A stretch of DNA of 64,000 bases from Nisaea sediminum (GTDB taxonomy: Bacteria > Pseudomonadota > Alphaproteobacteria > Thalassobaculales > Thalassobaculaceae): NCBI RefSeq assembly GCF_014904705.1, contig NZ_JACZCQ010000001.1, positions 434,001 to 498,000 on the forward strand, given 5' to 3'. Below are positions 1 through 7,480 of the stretch, in pieces (position 1 is the first letter of the stretch; every line of letters begins with the position of its first letter). The notes under the pieces are model-generated. The model ran no database searches, was not told the origin of the DNA, and saw only the letters and a list, made by a program, of their open reading frames with translations. The translations under genes and the position numbers were made by a program.

Positions 1-461
1 GTCGTAGGCGCCTTCGCATTCTCGCCGGTCTCGGGCGTTTCTGTCTTTGTTCGCGCTTCGGCGGCGGCCGTATCCTGTTCCGGAGGGCCCTGGACAGCAT
101 CGGCCTGCTTCGCGCGCGCTGGCTTCGCATCGGCGTCGTCCGTGTTCCGGGAGGCGCCGGACGCAGTGGTCTTGCCCGAATTCGCTTCGGCCTTTTTATT
201 GTCGTCGGCTGGCCTTGCCTCCGAGCGATCGGTTTCGCGCGGTTGATCCTGGCGGGAGTCCGTCGCTTCTGTGCGCGTGCCGCGCTCGCGGTGTGCCGAG
301 TCCGCAGGCCGGACTTCCGACGTATCCTTGCGTTCGTAATCTTCGAGCCTGAACTTGGGGCGATCCGCTTTCCGGGACGCAATCGGATCAAACGGCAACG
401 CGCTGCTGCGCTTTCCGGTCACGCCAATTGCGTAGTCCTGCGTATTCGATACGGGAGACAT
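1..461 (-). CDS. FliK-like hook-length control protein, N-terminal part
   Basis: Open reading frame that starts with ATG at 461 and runs off the left edge, so only about 153 N-terminal residues are seen. It begins MSPVSNTQDYAIGV and is then hydrophilic, rich in Ala, Asp, Glu, Lys, Arg and Thr, with no hydrophobic segment. An unstructured, charged N-terminus of this kind is usual in FliK. A GAGGAC ribosome binding site lies just before the start and a clean sigma-54 promoter 37 nt upstream, which makes this a late flagellar gene. The FliK name is inferred from context and composition; the diagnostic C-terminal domain is outside the window. Another flagellar protein with a disordered N-terminus remains possible. 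Confidence 0.6.
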   Translation of the reverse strand, partial: MSPVSNTQDYAIGVTGKRSSALPFDPIASRKADRPKFRLEDYERKDTSEVRPADSAHRERGTRTEATDSRQDQPRETDRSEARPADDNKKAEANSGKTTASGASRNTDDADAKPARAKQADAVQGPPEQDTAAAEARTKTETPETGENAKAPT

Positions 462-496
462 GGCTTGTCCTCGCGCGTTATGTCGGTGTTTTAGGA

Positions 497-513
497 AGCA
501 AGGACCGGGCCAA
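497..513 (-). promoter_or_regulatory. Sigma-54 promoter of the FliK-like gene
   Basis: On the minus strand the sequence is TTGGCCCGGTCCTTGCT, with GG and GC separated by exactly 10 nt. The -24 box TGGCCCG is the same as at flagellin 3 and flgK. The predicted leader to ATG 461 is about 25 nt. Confidence 0.8.
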
Positions 514-840
514 GCCCAGCTCGGCGGAAATTGGCCGGTGAATGGCGGAAAATCGTCGGTTTCCGGAGCGCGATGAGGGGAGGGGGGAAAGATCTGCCAT
601 GCGGGGAGGAAATTTTTGCCCCGTCACTCGCCCTGGCATGGGCGATTACCGTAGGAGACCGGTCTGGCACGGATATTGAGAGCAGAGGAGGGGCCCGCAT
701 GGTGGCCGTCGATGCGGTGTCGGTGGCGCAATGGATATGGCCAAGAGACGCTAACTTATTGAAAAACAAATAATATACAATTTATCTACAATTTTAATTT
801 TTTTATTGACAATGTTTATGGAGTTGTGGATGATGGCGGC
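513..840. other. Non-coding region upstream of flagellin 1
   Basis: No convincing gene. The last part (about 750-830) is very AT-rich and includes long A and T runs, unlike the surrounding GC-rich DNA, so it probably carries the flagellin 1 promoter or an UP-type element. A near-match to sigma-54 (TGGCACGGATATTGA at 665-679) has a perfect -24 half but GA in place of the essential GC at -12. I could not fix a promoter class here. Confidence 0.5.
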
Positions 841-908
841 GTGAGGAAGACCTCACTTTCAGCAAAACGCTGAATCATCATGAGCCCTTAGAAAGAGGAC
901 TTTATACC
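841..908 (+). promoter_or_regulatory. Structured leader of flagellin 1
   Basis: Two adjacent perfect 6-bp hairpins (GTGAGG-AAGA-CCTCAC at 841-856 and TTCAGC-AAAAC-GCTGAA at 858-874) are followed by CCTTAGAAAGAGGA (886-899), which contains the Shine-Dalgarno sequence. The same arrangement and the same 14 nt occur before flagellin 2 but not flagellin 3. A role in post-transcriptional control, for example by FlbT, is inference. Confidence 0.6.
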
Positions 909-1736
909 ATGGCTATCCAAAACTCTGTTCTGACCAACCCGTCGTCCTTCGTTGCCCTTCGTACCCTGAACGGCATCAACCGCAGCCTCGACACCACGCA
1001 GAACCGTGTCTCCACGGGCCTGAAGGTCGCCGGCGCTCTCGACGACGCGTCCAACTTCGCCATCGCGCAGGGTATCCGGGCCGAACTGAAGGCTATCGAT
1101 GCGGTTACCCAGGGTCTGAACAACGCCAAGGGTATCGGCAAGGTTGCGATCGCCGGTGTGACCGGAGTTTCCAACCTCCTGTCCGACATCCGCGGCAAGC
1201 TGACCGAACTGGCCAACGAAGGCATCACCACCGCGCAGCGTGACATTCTCGAGGCCGACTTCAACGAGTTGATCTCGCAGGCGGCGAACTTCATCGCCAA
1301 CGCGTCGTTCAACGGTGTGAACCTGATCAATTCCGGCGCCACTTCCGTCAACACGCTGTCGAACCTGGCCGGTGGCCTGCTCACACTGACCTCTCAGAGC
1401 GCGGTCAACACGCAGGTCGGCACCATCGCGACGGCGACGCTTACCTCTGCGACCAACGCGCAGAGCGTGATCGCCAACCAGTTCTCCAACCTCGAGTCCG
1501 TCGTGAACACTGCTCTCGGCGCGCTTGGTGCGGAGGTCCGTGCCCTGAACCTGCAGACGACGTTCCTGGAAGAGATCCGGGATGCGACCGACGAAGGTCT
1601 CGGCAACATCGTCGATGCCGACCTGGCTCGCGAGTCTGCTCGCCTCACCTCCCTGCAGGTGCAGCAGCAGCTGTCGACCCAGACGCTCAGCATCGCCAAC
1701 CAGCGCCCGCAGACCCTGCTTGGTCTGTTCGGCTAA
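909..1736 (+). CDS. Flagellin 1
   Basis: Filament subunit of 275 residues, exported through the flagellar channel and polymerised outside the cell. It has the N-terminal flagellin helix region (NPSSFVALRTLNGINRSL, then RVSTGLKV and FAIAQGIR) and the C-terminal region ending QQLSTQTLSIANQRPQ..LLGLF. At 275 residues only the D0/D1 core is present, with no large D2/D3 insert, as is common in alphaproteobacteria. It differs from flagellin 2 at 27 of 275 residues by direct comparison. ATG 909 follows AGAGGAC closely. The gene is monocistronic with a terminator straight after it. I leave the symbol blank since fljK, flaA and fliC are all used. Confidence 0.97.
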   Translation: MAIQNSVLTNPSSFVALRTLNGINRSLDTTQNRVSTGLKVAGALDDASNFAIAQGIRAELKAIDAVTQGLNNAKGIGKVAIAGVTGVSNLLSDIRGKLTELANEGITTAQRDILEADFNELISQAANFIANASFNGVNLINSGATSVNTLSNLAGGLLTLTSQSAVNTQVGTIATATLTSATNAQSVIANQFSNLESVVNTALGALGAEVRALNLQTTFLEEIRDATDEGLGNIVDADLARESARLTSLQVQQQLSTQTLSIANQRPQTLLGLFG

Positions 1737-1761
1737 CGGTTACGGCAAAAACATTCTTGCG

Positions 1762-1787
1762 AAAGGGCGGCTTCGGCCGCCCTTTTT
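1762..1787 (+). terminator. Terminator of flagellin 1
   Basis: Stem AAAGGGCGGC, TTCG tetraloop, GCCGCCCTTT, then further T residues. It is a textbook intrinsic terminator 26 nt after the flagellin 1 stop. Confidence 0.93.
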
Positions 1788-1833
1788 GCGCCGGGTGCGC
1801 GAGGAATTCGATCAGGCGGGCTGAATGGGGCGA

Positions 1834-1873
1834 GTTTTGTCACAATCCGGCGTGTTTTGTCACAATCCGGCGT
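1834..1873. repeat. Tandem 20-bp repeat between flagellins 1 and 2
   Basis: The unit GTTTTGTCACAATCCGGCGT occurs twice, back to back and without mismatch. It lies after the flagellin 1 terminator and 221 nt before flagellin 2. It could be a recent slippage duplication or a doubled regulator site. The rest of the 358-nt gap holds no gene. Confidence 0.9.
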
Positions 1874-2032
1874 GAAGCGGATTCATTACGAATTTCCAAT
1901 GATTTCAGCGGATTAAATTTGGGCAACCGCAGGTTCGTATTTTCCGCCGTATTTCCTCTCTCACATTAAACTTTTCGCAACTATTTTCTGTGTTATTATG
2001 GCCTATCCGCTCAAAAGAGGCGGGTTTTGCTC

Positions 2033-2094
2033 TGGGGGCTTGCCCCTGAACTTGCGGGAAAAATTTCCGCAGTCCTTAGAAAGAGGAGGCCAAA
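2033..2094 (+). promoter_or_regulatory. Structured leader of flagellin 2
   Basis: Two hairpins, GGGG-CTTG-CCCC (2035-2046) and TGCGG(G)AAA-AA-TTTCCGCA (2053-2071), are followed by CCTTAGAAAGAGGA at 2074-2087. The stems differ in sequence from those of flagellin 1, while their number, order and the final 14 nt are the same. That pattern suggests conserved structure. Confidence 0.6.
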
Positions 2095-2922
2095 ATGGCT
2101 ATTCAAAACTCTATCCTTACCAATCCCTCTGCATTCACGGCACTTCGTACCCTGAACTCCATCAACCGGGGTTTGGATACGACGCAGAATCGTGTCTCCA
2201 CGGGCCTGAAGGTTTCCGGTGCTCTCGACAACGCCTCCAGCTTTGCCATCGCGCAGGGCATCCGGGCCGAGTTGAGCGGTATCGACGCGGTTTCGCAGGG
2301 CCTGAACAACGCGAAGGGTATCGGTAACGTCGCGATCGCCGGTGTGACCGGAGTTTCCAACCTCCTGTCCGACATCCGCGGCAAGCTCACCGAGCTGGCC
2401 AACGAAGGCATCACCACCGCGCAGCGTGACATTCTCGAGGCCGACTTCAACGAGTTGGTCTCGCAAGCGGCGAACTTCATCGCCAACGCGTCGTTCAACG
2501 GTGTGAACCTGATCGAGTCCGGTGCCGGTTCCGTCAACACGCTGTCGAACCTGGCCGGCGGCACTCTGTCCCTGACGGCGCAGAGCGCGGTTACCACGCA
2601 GGTTGGTACGATCGCGACGGCGACGCTCACCTCTGCAACCAACGCGCAGAGCGTGATCGCCAACCAGTTCGCCAACCTTGAGTCCGTCGTGAACACCGCG
2701 CTCGGTTCTCTCGGTGCGGAGGTTCGCGCGCTCAACCTGCAGACGCAGTTCCTGGAGCAGATCCGGGATGCGACCGAAGAAGGTCTCGGCAACATCGTCG
2801 ACGCCGACCTGGCTCGCGAGTCTGCTCGCCTCACCTCCCTGCAGGTGCAGCAGCAGCTGTCGACCCAGACTCTCGGTATCGCGAACCAGCGTCCGCAGTC
2901 CCTCCTGGGTCTGTTCCGTTAA
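2095..2922 (+). CDS. Flagellin 2
   Basis: Second filament subunit, 275 residues, the same length as flagellin 1 and about 90 percent identical. The N-terminal (RVSTGLKVSGALDNASSFAI) and C-terminal (GNIVDADLARESARLTSLQV) polymerisation regions are intact. ATG 2095 follows AGAGGAGG. A central stretch (about 2335-2515) is almost identical to flagellin 1 at the DNA level, including third codon positions, which points to gene conversion or recent duplication. It has its own leader and terminator, so expression is separate from flagellin 1. Confidence 0.97.
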   Translation: MAIQNSILTNPSAFTALRTLNSINRGLDTTQNRVSTGLKVSGALDNASSFAIAQGIRAELSGIDAVSQGLNNAKGIGNVAIAGVTGVSNLLSDIRGKLTELANEGITTAQRDILEADFNELVSQAANFIANASFNGVNLIESGAGSVNTLSNLAGGTLSLTAQSAVTTQVGTIATATLTSATNAQSVIANQFANLESVVNTALGSLGAEVRALNLQTQFLEQIRDATEEGLGNIVDADLARESARLTSLQVQQQLSTQTLGIANQRPQSLLGLFR

Positions 2923-2943
2923 TAGCGGATCATATCTTCAAGG

Positions 2944-2975
2944 AAATCGGGGGAAGAAATTCCCCCGATTTTTTT
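2944..2975 (+). terminator. Terminator of flagellin 2
   Basis: AAATCGGGGGAA, GAAA loop, TTCCCCCGATTT and a run of T residues, 21 nt after the stop codon. Confidence 0.95.
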
Positions 2976-3021
2976 ATCCGGCCTCTTTGGCCGGCCGGCT
3001 GGCGTGTAACTGGCTCTGTGC

Positions 3022-3079
3022 CGGGAGATTTCGAGGAAATCCCGACAAGTTGACGCGGTTTGTGATGAACCGCATTTTC
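3022..3079 (+). promoter_or_regulatory. Two hairpins upstream of flbT
   Basis: CGGGA(GA)TTTC pairs with GAAATCCCG (3022-3044) and GCGGTT pairs with AACCGC around a 7-nt loop (3055-3073), followed by ATTTTCG. They sit 60-115 nt before flbT. They may be a leader structure or a weak attenuator. Nothing else is visible in the gap. Confidence 0.4.
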
Positions 3080-3138
3080 GAATTCCTACATTTGATGTTA
3101 TGAATGTGCACTCAGGCTGATTGTGCGGATTTCATCGA

Positions 3139-3552
3139 ATGCCGTTAAAAATCAATGTGAAACCGGGAGAGAAATTCGTCGTCAACGGGGCTGTGATGGT
3201 CGCCGGCAAGAAAGGTGCGTCTCTGGTTCTTCAGAACGAGGCGACGATTCTGCTTGGTAAGGACATCATGCAGGAAGAGGATGCGAATACTCCTGCGAAG
3301 CGGATCTACTTTACCATTTTGTTAATGTATCTCGATCAAGATGAATCCGATCGATATCGCGGCGTGTTTTTGGAGCTTGTTGAGAGTTTTCTGGAGGCGA
3401 CGACTTTCAAAGAAGTCCGTATGACACTTTTGAATATTGTCCAGGATGTGAACGAAAAGCGCTTTTACCGGGCCTTGAAAACCTGTAAGGCGCTGATGAC
3501 CTACGAAGCTGAAATCCTCAAGATCGGCGCGCCTGAAGCGGTTGGGAGTTAA
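3139..3552 (+). CDS. flbT: Flagellin synthesis regulator FlbT
   Basis: Cytoplasmic protein of 137 residues that, in Caulobacter, binds the flagellin mRNA leader and ties flagellin translation to assembly. The N-terminus MPLKINVKPGEKFVVNGAV and the following KRIYFTILLMYLD region fit the family. I start at ATG 3139 and not at the in-frame TTG 3121, since FlbT proteins begin MPL(R/K). No strong ribosome binding site is visible before it. It is followed after 3 nt by flaF, an arrangement conserved in alphaproteobacteria. Only one flbT is present against three flagellins and two flaF genes. Confidence 0.95.
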   Translation: MPLKINVKPGEKFVVNGAVMVAGKKGASLVLQNEATILLGKDIMQEEDANTPAKRIYFTILLMYLDQDESDRYRGVFLELVESFLEATTFKEVRMTLLNIVQDVNEKRFYRALKTCKALMTYEAEILKIGAPEAVGS

Positions 3553-3555
3553 TTG

Positions 3556-3993
3556 ATGTCCGGCATCGATGCCTACAAGAAGACCATCAATCAGACCGCG
3601 ACGTCACGCGATACTGAATATCGTCTGCTGGCGCAGGTCACTTCCGAATTGATCAAGGCGATCGATAACCAGAAAGGCGCCGAGGGCGATCCCAAGAAGA
3701 TGTCGCAGGTCGCTTCCGCTCTGAACTGGAACAAACAGGTTTGGGACGTTTTCGTCGAGGATTGCGGGACCGCAGGCAATCAGCTGCCGAGAGAACTGCG
3801 GGCTGCCATCGTCAGCCTCGGGATCTGGGTGACGAAAGAGACGGCTCTCGCGCTTGAAGGCGATGGAGATATCGATTCCCTGGTCGCGGTCAATCGCGAC
3901 ATCATGAAGGGGCTGAAGCCGGATCAGGCCGCTCCGTCAGCCTCCGCTCCGCAACCGAGCGGCGCTGTCGGGTCGATTCTCGACAAGGCTTGA
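3556..3993 (+). CDS. flaF: Flagellar biosynthesis regulator FlaF, copy 1
   Basis: Small cytoplasmic helical protein of 145 residues needed for flagellin synthesis or secretion, acting against FlbT in Caulobacter. Typical features are the start region YKKTINQT..SRDTEYRLLAQVTS and the central WNKQVWDVFVEDC and LRAAIVSLGIWVTKET. ATG 3556 is directly after the flbT stop, so the two are co-translated. The C-terminal 20 residues are Ala/Pro/Ser rich and not found in copy 2 at 7092. Confidence 0.94.
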   Translation: MSGIDAYKKTINQTATSRDTEYRLLAQVTSELIKAIDNQKGAEGDPKKMSQVASALNWNKQVWDVFVEDCGTAGNQLPRELRAAIVSLGIWVTKETALALEGDGDIDSLVAVNRDIMKGLKPDQAAPSASAPQPSGAVGSILDKA

Positions 3994-4015
3994 GCGCCGA
4001 TGTGAGCCGGGCGGT

Positions 4016-5971
4016 GTGACGGACAATCCGCACAATCGGGAAGCGGAAAGCAAGGAAGCAGGCTTTTTTCGAGAGCTGCTTCAGGCGTCTCTGGCGGCGC
4101 ATCGGAACAATCAATTCGACCGTGCGGAAAGCGGCTACCGCAAGATCCTCGCGCGCTATCCCGACCATGCCGCGACCCGGGACCTCTACGGCACATTACT
4201 CTATCAAACGAACCGGCTGGGGGCCGCGGCCGCCAATCTGGAGCGGGCCGTCGGCCTGGACCCTGGACAGGCACCCGCCTGGAACCATCTTGGGGCGGTG
4301 AGGCTTGCGCAGGGAAGGCCGGGTGACGCGCTCGACGCGTTTCGAAAGGCAACCGGCGCCGATCCTCAGAATCCCGAAGCCTGGCTGAACCGCTCACGAC
4401 TCGCAGGGATGTGCAGCGACTATGCTGACGCCGTCTTGGCGGCAAGGGAAGCCGCCGACCGCCTTCCGGACCATCCGGCTACGCTCGCGAGGCTCGGCGC
4501 GGCGCTGCTCGCCGCCGGCAGATTCGAAGAAGCGATCGCCCCCCTTGAAGCGGCATCCGTGCGTGCGCCTTATGATGTCGAGCCTTACCTTCACTTGGCT
4601 ATATGCCTGAAACAAACGGCCGAAGGACAGCGGTCGCAGGCTGCGCTTCGCAAGGCGATTCTGCTCGCGCCGGAGAGAGCTGCGCTCTATCCGCATCTGA
4701 GCGGAGAACCTGCCGGAAACCATTCGTCCGTTGATTTGATTTCCTGGTCGCGCAGAGCGGTTTGTCTCGCGCCGCGAGACAGCGGCCTTTGGGCGGCGCT
4801 GGCCGCCGCATGCGAAGCGAGAAAACTGGACGCACCTGCCGTGACCGCAGCGAAGCGGTCGCTCCTGCTGATTCCGGACGGACAGGCCGCACACCATTGC
4901 CTCGCTCTGCCGCTTTTTCGGCTCGAGCGATTTGCGGAAGCGGCGAAAGCCAGCCGGTATGCGCTGCTGCTCTACCCCGACATAGCAGAGCTGTATTTCG
5001 TTGCCGCCGCATGCGCGTTCGTTTTCGGGGATCCGGAGGCCGGGTGGCGCTATTACGAAGCCCGCGCGGGTTCGCGCATCGACAGCGCGCGCGTCGGATT
5101 GCCGCCGGCCTGGAACGGGAAATCGGTGCCGGACCATCTTCTTGTCGCGGCCGAGCAGGGGGTCGGCGACGAGTATATCTTTCTCAGCCGGCTCGGATGT
5201 CTTCGAGGTCGTGCGCGCGAGATCACGGTCGAATGCGATCCGCGGAACCGCCGCTTGTTCGAACGCAGTTTTCCCGATTTCCGGTTCATCGACAGACAGC
5301 TGAAAGGCAGGGAAGGAGGAGCGGCCTATTTCGACTATGGAACTGCAGTCGCGGAACATCGTTTCGACAACGCTATTCTGGCTGGCTCGCTTCTGGCCTG
5401 GTTTGTCCATGACACACGTCTGGCGGGCCCGGTGTCTTATCTCGTGCCGGACGCCGATGACGTCGAGGCCTGGCGGCGATATTTCCGGGCGCGCACGTCA
5501 CTTCCCCTAATCGGACTCTGCTGGCGCGGAGGGACAACTTCCGTTGCCCGGGACCGGCTTTACTGTGACGCCATCACGATGGTCGAGGGACTGGGGCCAC
5601 AGCGCGGCTATTATGTGAACCTGGTTTACAGCCTCCGCGACGGCGAACTGGAGCAAGCCCGTAACCGACTCGGCTGCGATATCCATGATCCGACGGGCAT
5701 CGACCAGAAAAACGAACTGGACCGGCTTGCGGCGATGCTGTCGGCACTGGACGCTGTGGTTTCGGTCGACACAGCGGTTTGCCCCCTCGCGGCGGCGGTG
5801 GGGACGCCGACGCTGCGCCTTGGACGCGGCTTGCTCTATCTGAGTGACGGACACGATGCCGTTCTGGGATCTTGCTATCCGTTGGCCCCCCGGGCAGAGC
5901 CCTTCGATATGCGGGTCTGTCTAGAACGGGCAGCGCAGAAGCTTCGCGAGATCCTGACTTCCCCGAGTTAG
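4016..5971 (+). CDS. TPR protein with glycosyltransferase-like C-terminus (FlmG-like), copy 1
   Basis: Protein of 651 residues. The first half or more is built of TPR helices (for example NNQFDRAESGYRKILARYPDH, then repeats ending LDPGQAPAWNHLG). The C-terminal part carries EQGVGDEYIF, IGLCWRGG and GIDQKNELDRLAAMLSALD followed by SVDTAVCPLAAAVGTP, as in GT-B type TPR glycosyltransferase-like proteins. The layout matches Caulobacter FlmG, which binds flagellin by its TPR part and transfers the sugar. Start is GTG 4016, 22 nt after flaF, with a poor ribosome binding site. A paralogue lies at 7481-9220. Function as a flagellin glycosyltransferase is inferred from position and architecture. Confidence 0.8.
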   Translation: MTDNPHNREAESKEAGFFRELLQASLAAHRNNQFDRAESGYRKILARYPDHAATRDLYGTLLYQTNRLGAAAANLERAVGLDPGQAPAWNHLGAVRLAQGRPGDALDAFRKATGADPQNPEAWLNRSRLAGMCSDYADAVLAAREAADRLPDHPATLARLGAALLAAGRFEEAIAPLEAASVRAPYDVEPYLHLAICLKQTAEGQRSQAALRKAILLAPERAALYPHLSGEPAGNHSSVDLISWSRRAVCLAPRDSGLWAALAAACEARKLDAPAVTAAKRSLLLIPDGQAAHHCLALPLFRLERFAEAAKASRYALLLYPDIAELYFVAAACAFVFGDPEAGWRYYEARAGSRIDSARVGLPPAWNGKSVPDHLLVAAEQGVGDEYIFLSRLGCLRGRAREITVECDPRNRRLFERSFPDFRFIDRQLKGREGGAAYFDYGTAVAEHRFDNAILAGSLLAWFVHDTRLAGPVSYLVPDADDVEAWRRYFRARTSLPLIGLCWRGGTTSVARDRLYCDAITMVEGLGPQRGYYVNLVYSLRDGELEQARNRLGCDIHDPTGIDQKNELDRLAAMLSALDAVVSVDTAVCPLAAAVGTPTLRLGRGLLYLSDGHDAVLGSCYPLAPRAEPFDMRVCLERAAQKLREILTSPS

Positions 5972-6105
5972 CCGGAAAGAACATCCGGTCAAGCTTGGTA
6001 TTTCCTGCCGGGTTTCCGACGGAGATCCCGCTGAGTTTGTCCGATTTCAAATGATCGGAAGTCTAAAAATAACGTAAAATCAAAGTATTGTTTCTTTTTC
6101 TGGAA

Positions 6106-6122
6106 CTGGCCCGGCTCTTGCG
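6106..6122 (+). promoter_or_regulatory. Sigma-54 promoter of flagellin 3
   Basis: CTGGCCCGGCTCTTGCG with GG (6108-6109) and GC (6120-6121) 10 nt apart. The leader to ATG 6240 would be about 107 nt and lacks the paired hairpins and the 14-nt element of flagellins 1 and 2. The remainder of the 268-nt gap shows no gene. Confidence 0.85.
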
Positions 6123-6239
6123 TCGAAAGGGCCGAGACAGTGGTTCGCCGTCCGATTCACCCGGCAAAAATCGCCGAGGCCAAGAACTGGTCCGGATCCG
6201 GGGTAGACGGGCGGCGCAAAGAGAGAAGGAACACTGGAA

Positions 6240-7058
6240 ATGGTTAGCAACTCGATTCTGACGAACCCGGAGGCTCTGGTCGCGCTACGCAACCTTGAGC
6301 GGACCAACAATCTTCTGGCGCAGACTCAGGACCGGGTCTCCACCGGTTTGAAAGTCTCGGGTGCCGAGGACGACGCGTCGAACTTCGCGATCGCGCAGGG
6401 TATCCGCGGTGACTTGCGGGCTCTCAGTGCGATCCAGCAGGGGCTGAATAACACGAAGGGCATCGCGCAGGTCGCACTCGCCGGCACGACATCGATTTCG
6501 GATCTGTTGCAGGATGTGCGGCAGAAGCTGACGGAACTGTCGAACGAAGGCATCACGACGCAACAGCGAAACATCCTCACGGACGATTTCAACGAGCTGA
6601 TTTCCCAGGCACGCAACTTTGTCACCAACGCGGTGTTCAACGGGATCAATGTTCTGAACACGTCGACTTCGGTGAACACGCTGTCGAACCTCAACAATGA
6701 CACGATCACGCTGCGTGCCCGCAACCTGCTGACCGAAATCAACTCGCTCGGCGGCGCGACGCTGACGAGCGCGACCAACGCGCAGAGCGTGCTGACGGCG
6801 CAGTATTCCAACCTGGAATCGACCATCAACATCGCCCTCGGCCAGCTTGGTGCCGATACAAGGGCGCTCAATTTCCAGACCGAGTTCCTGACCGCGGTCA
6901 GCGATGCGACCGAAGAAGGTCTTGGCAATATCGTCGATGCCGACCTCGCTCGGGAATCCGCTCAGCTCACTGCTCTTCAGGTTCGCCAGCAGCTCGGTGT
7001 GCAGGTCCTTGGCGTTGCGAACAACGCGCCGCAGGTTCTGCTGGGGCTCTTCCAGTAA
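6240..7058 (+). CDS. Flagellin 3
   Basis: Divergent filament subunit, 272 residues. Conserved ends are present (NPEALVALRNLERTNNLL, RVSTGLKVSGAEDDASNFAI and GNIVDADLARESAQLTALQV). The central part (DTITLRARNLLTEINSLGG) differs clearly from flagellins 1 and 2. ATG 6240 follows AGAGAAGGAAC. It has its own sigma-54 promoter and its own downstream flaF, so it may be made at another stage, for example as a hook-proximal minor subunit; that timing is inference. Confidence 0.96.
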   Translation: MVSNSILTNPEALVALRNLERTNNLLAQTQDRVSTGLKVSGAEDDASNFAIAQGIRGDLRALSAIQQGLNNTKGIAQVALAGTTSISDLLQDVRQKLTELSNEGITTQQRNILTDDFNELISQARNFVTNAVFNGINVLNTSTSVNTLSNLNNDTITLRARNLLTEINSLGGATLTSATNAQSVLTAQYSNLESTINIALGQLGADTRALNFQTEFLTAVSDATEEGLGNIVDADLARESAQLTALQVRQQLGVQVLGVANNAPQVLLGLFQ

Positions 7059-7091
7059 GAGCCGGCAGCGTGAGTATCGGAGGAGCGTGAG

Positions 7092-7466
7092 ATGCGCCAG
7101 GGATACGCAGCATACAAAAGCGTCCAGACGCAGACCGAAAGCCATCAGCAGGTGGAATACCGACTGCTCGGACAGGTCACGAGCGCGCTTCTCAAGGCAA
7201 AGGAACCAGACGTCAATCTCCAGGATCGACTTAATGCCGTTCTATGGAACGGCAAGGTATGGGATGCCTTTCTGTGCGATCTTTCCGAACCGGGCAACAG
7301 ATTGCCCGCGGGCCTGAAAAGCAGCCTCATCCAGCTCGCGCATTGGGTTGCGAAGGAAACCGAGCTGGCGATCGAGGGAAAGGCCGGACTGGATGCCATG
7401 ATCAATGTGAACCGGCAGATCATGGAAGGCCTGCAGGATCAGTTCAGGCTCGCAGAGGCAAGCTGA
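7092..7466 (+). CDS. FlaF paralogue, copy 2
   Basis: A second FlaF of 124 residues starting MRQGYAAYKSVQTQTES, with YRLLGQVTSALLKA, WNGKVWDAFLCDLS and LIQLAHWVAKETELAIEGKAGLDAMINVNRQIMEGL aligning to copy 1 at 3556. ATG 7092 has a good GGAGGAG site. It sits 33 nt after flagellin 3 and shares its promoter, so it is likely dedicated to that subunit. No second flbT accompanies it. The gene converges on the minus-strand TPR gene 14 nt away and no terminator is visible between them. Confidence 0.92.
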   Translation: MRQGYAAYKSVQTQTESHQQVEYRLLGQVTSALLKAKEPDVNLQDRLNAVLWNGKVWDAFLCDLSEPGNRLPAGLKSSLIQLAHWVAKETELAIEGKAGLDAMINVNRQIMEGLQDQFRLAEAS

Positions 7467-7480
7467 CAGCCGGCACGCGT

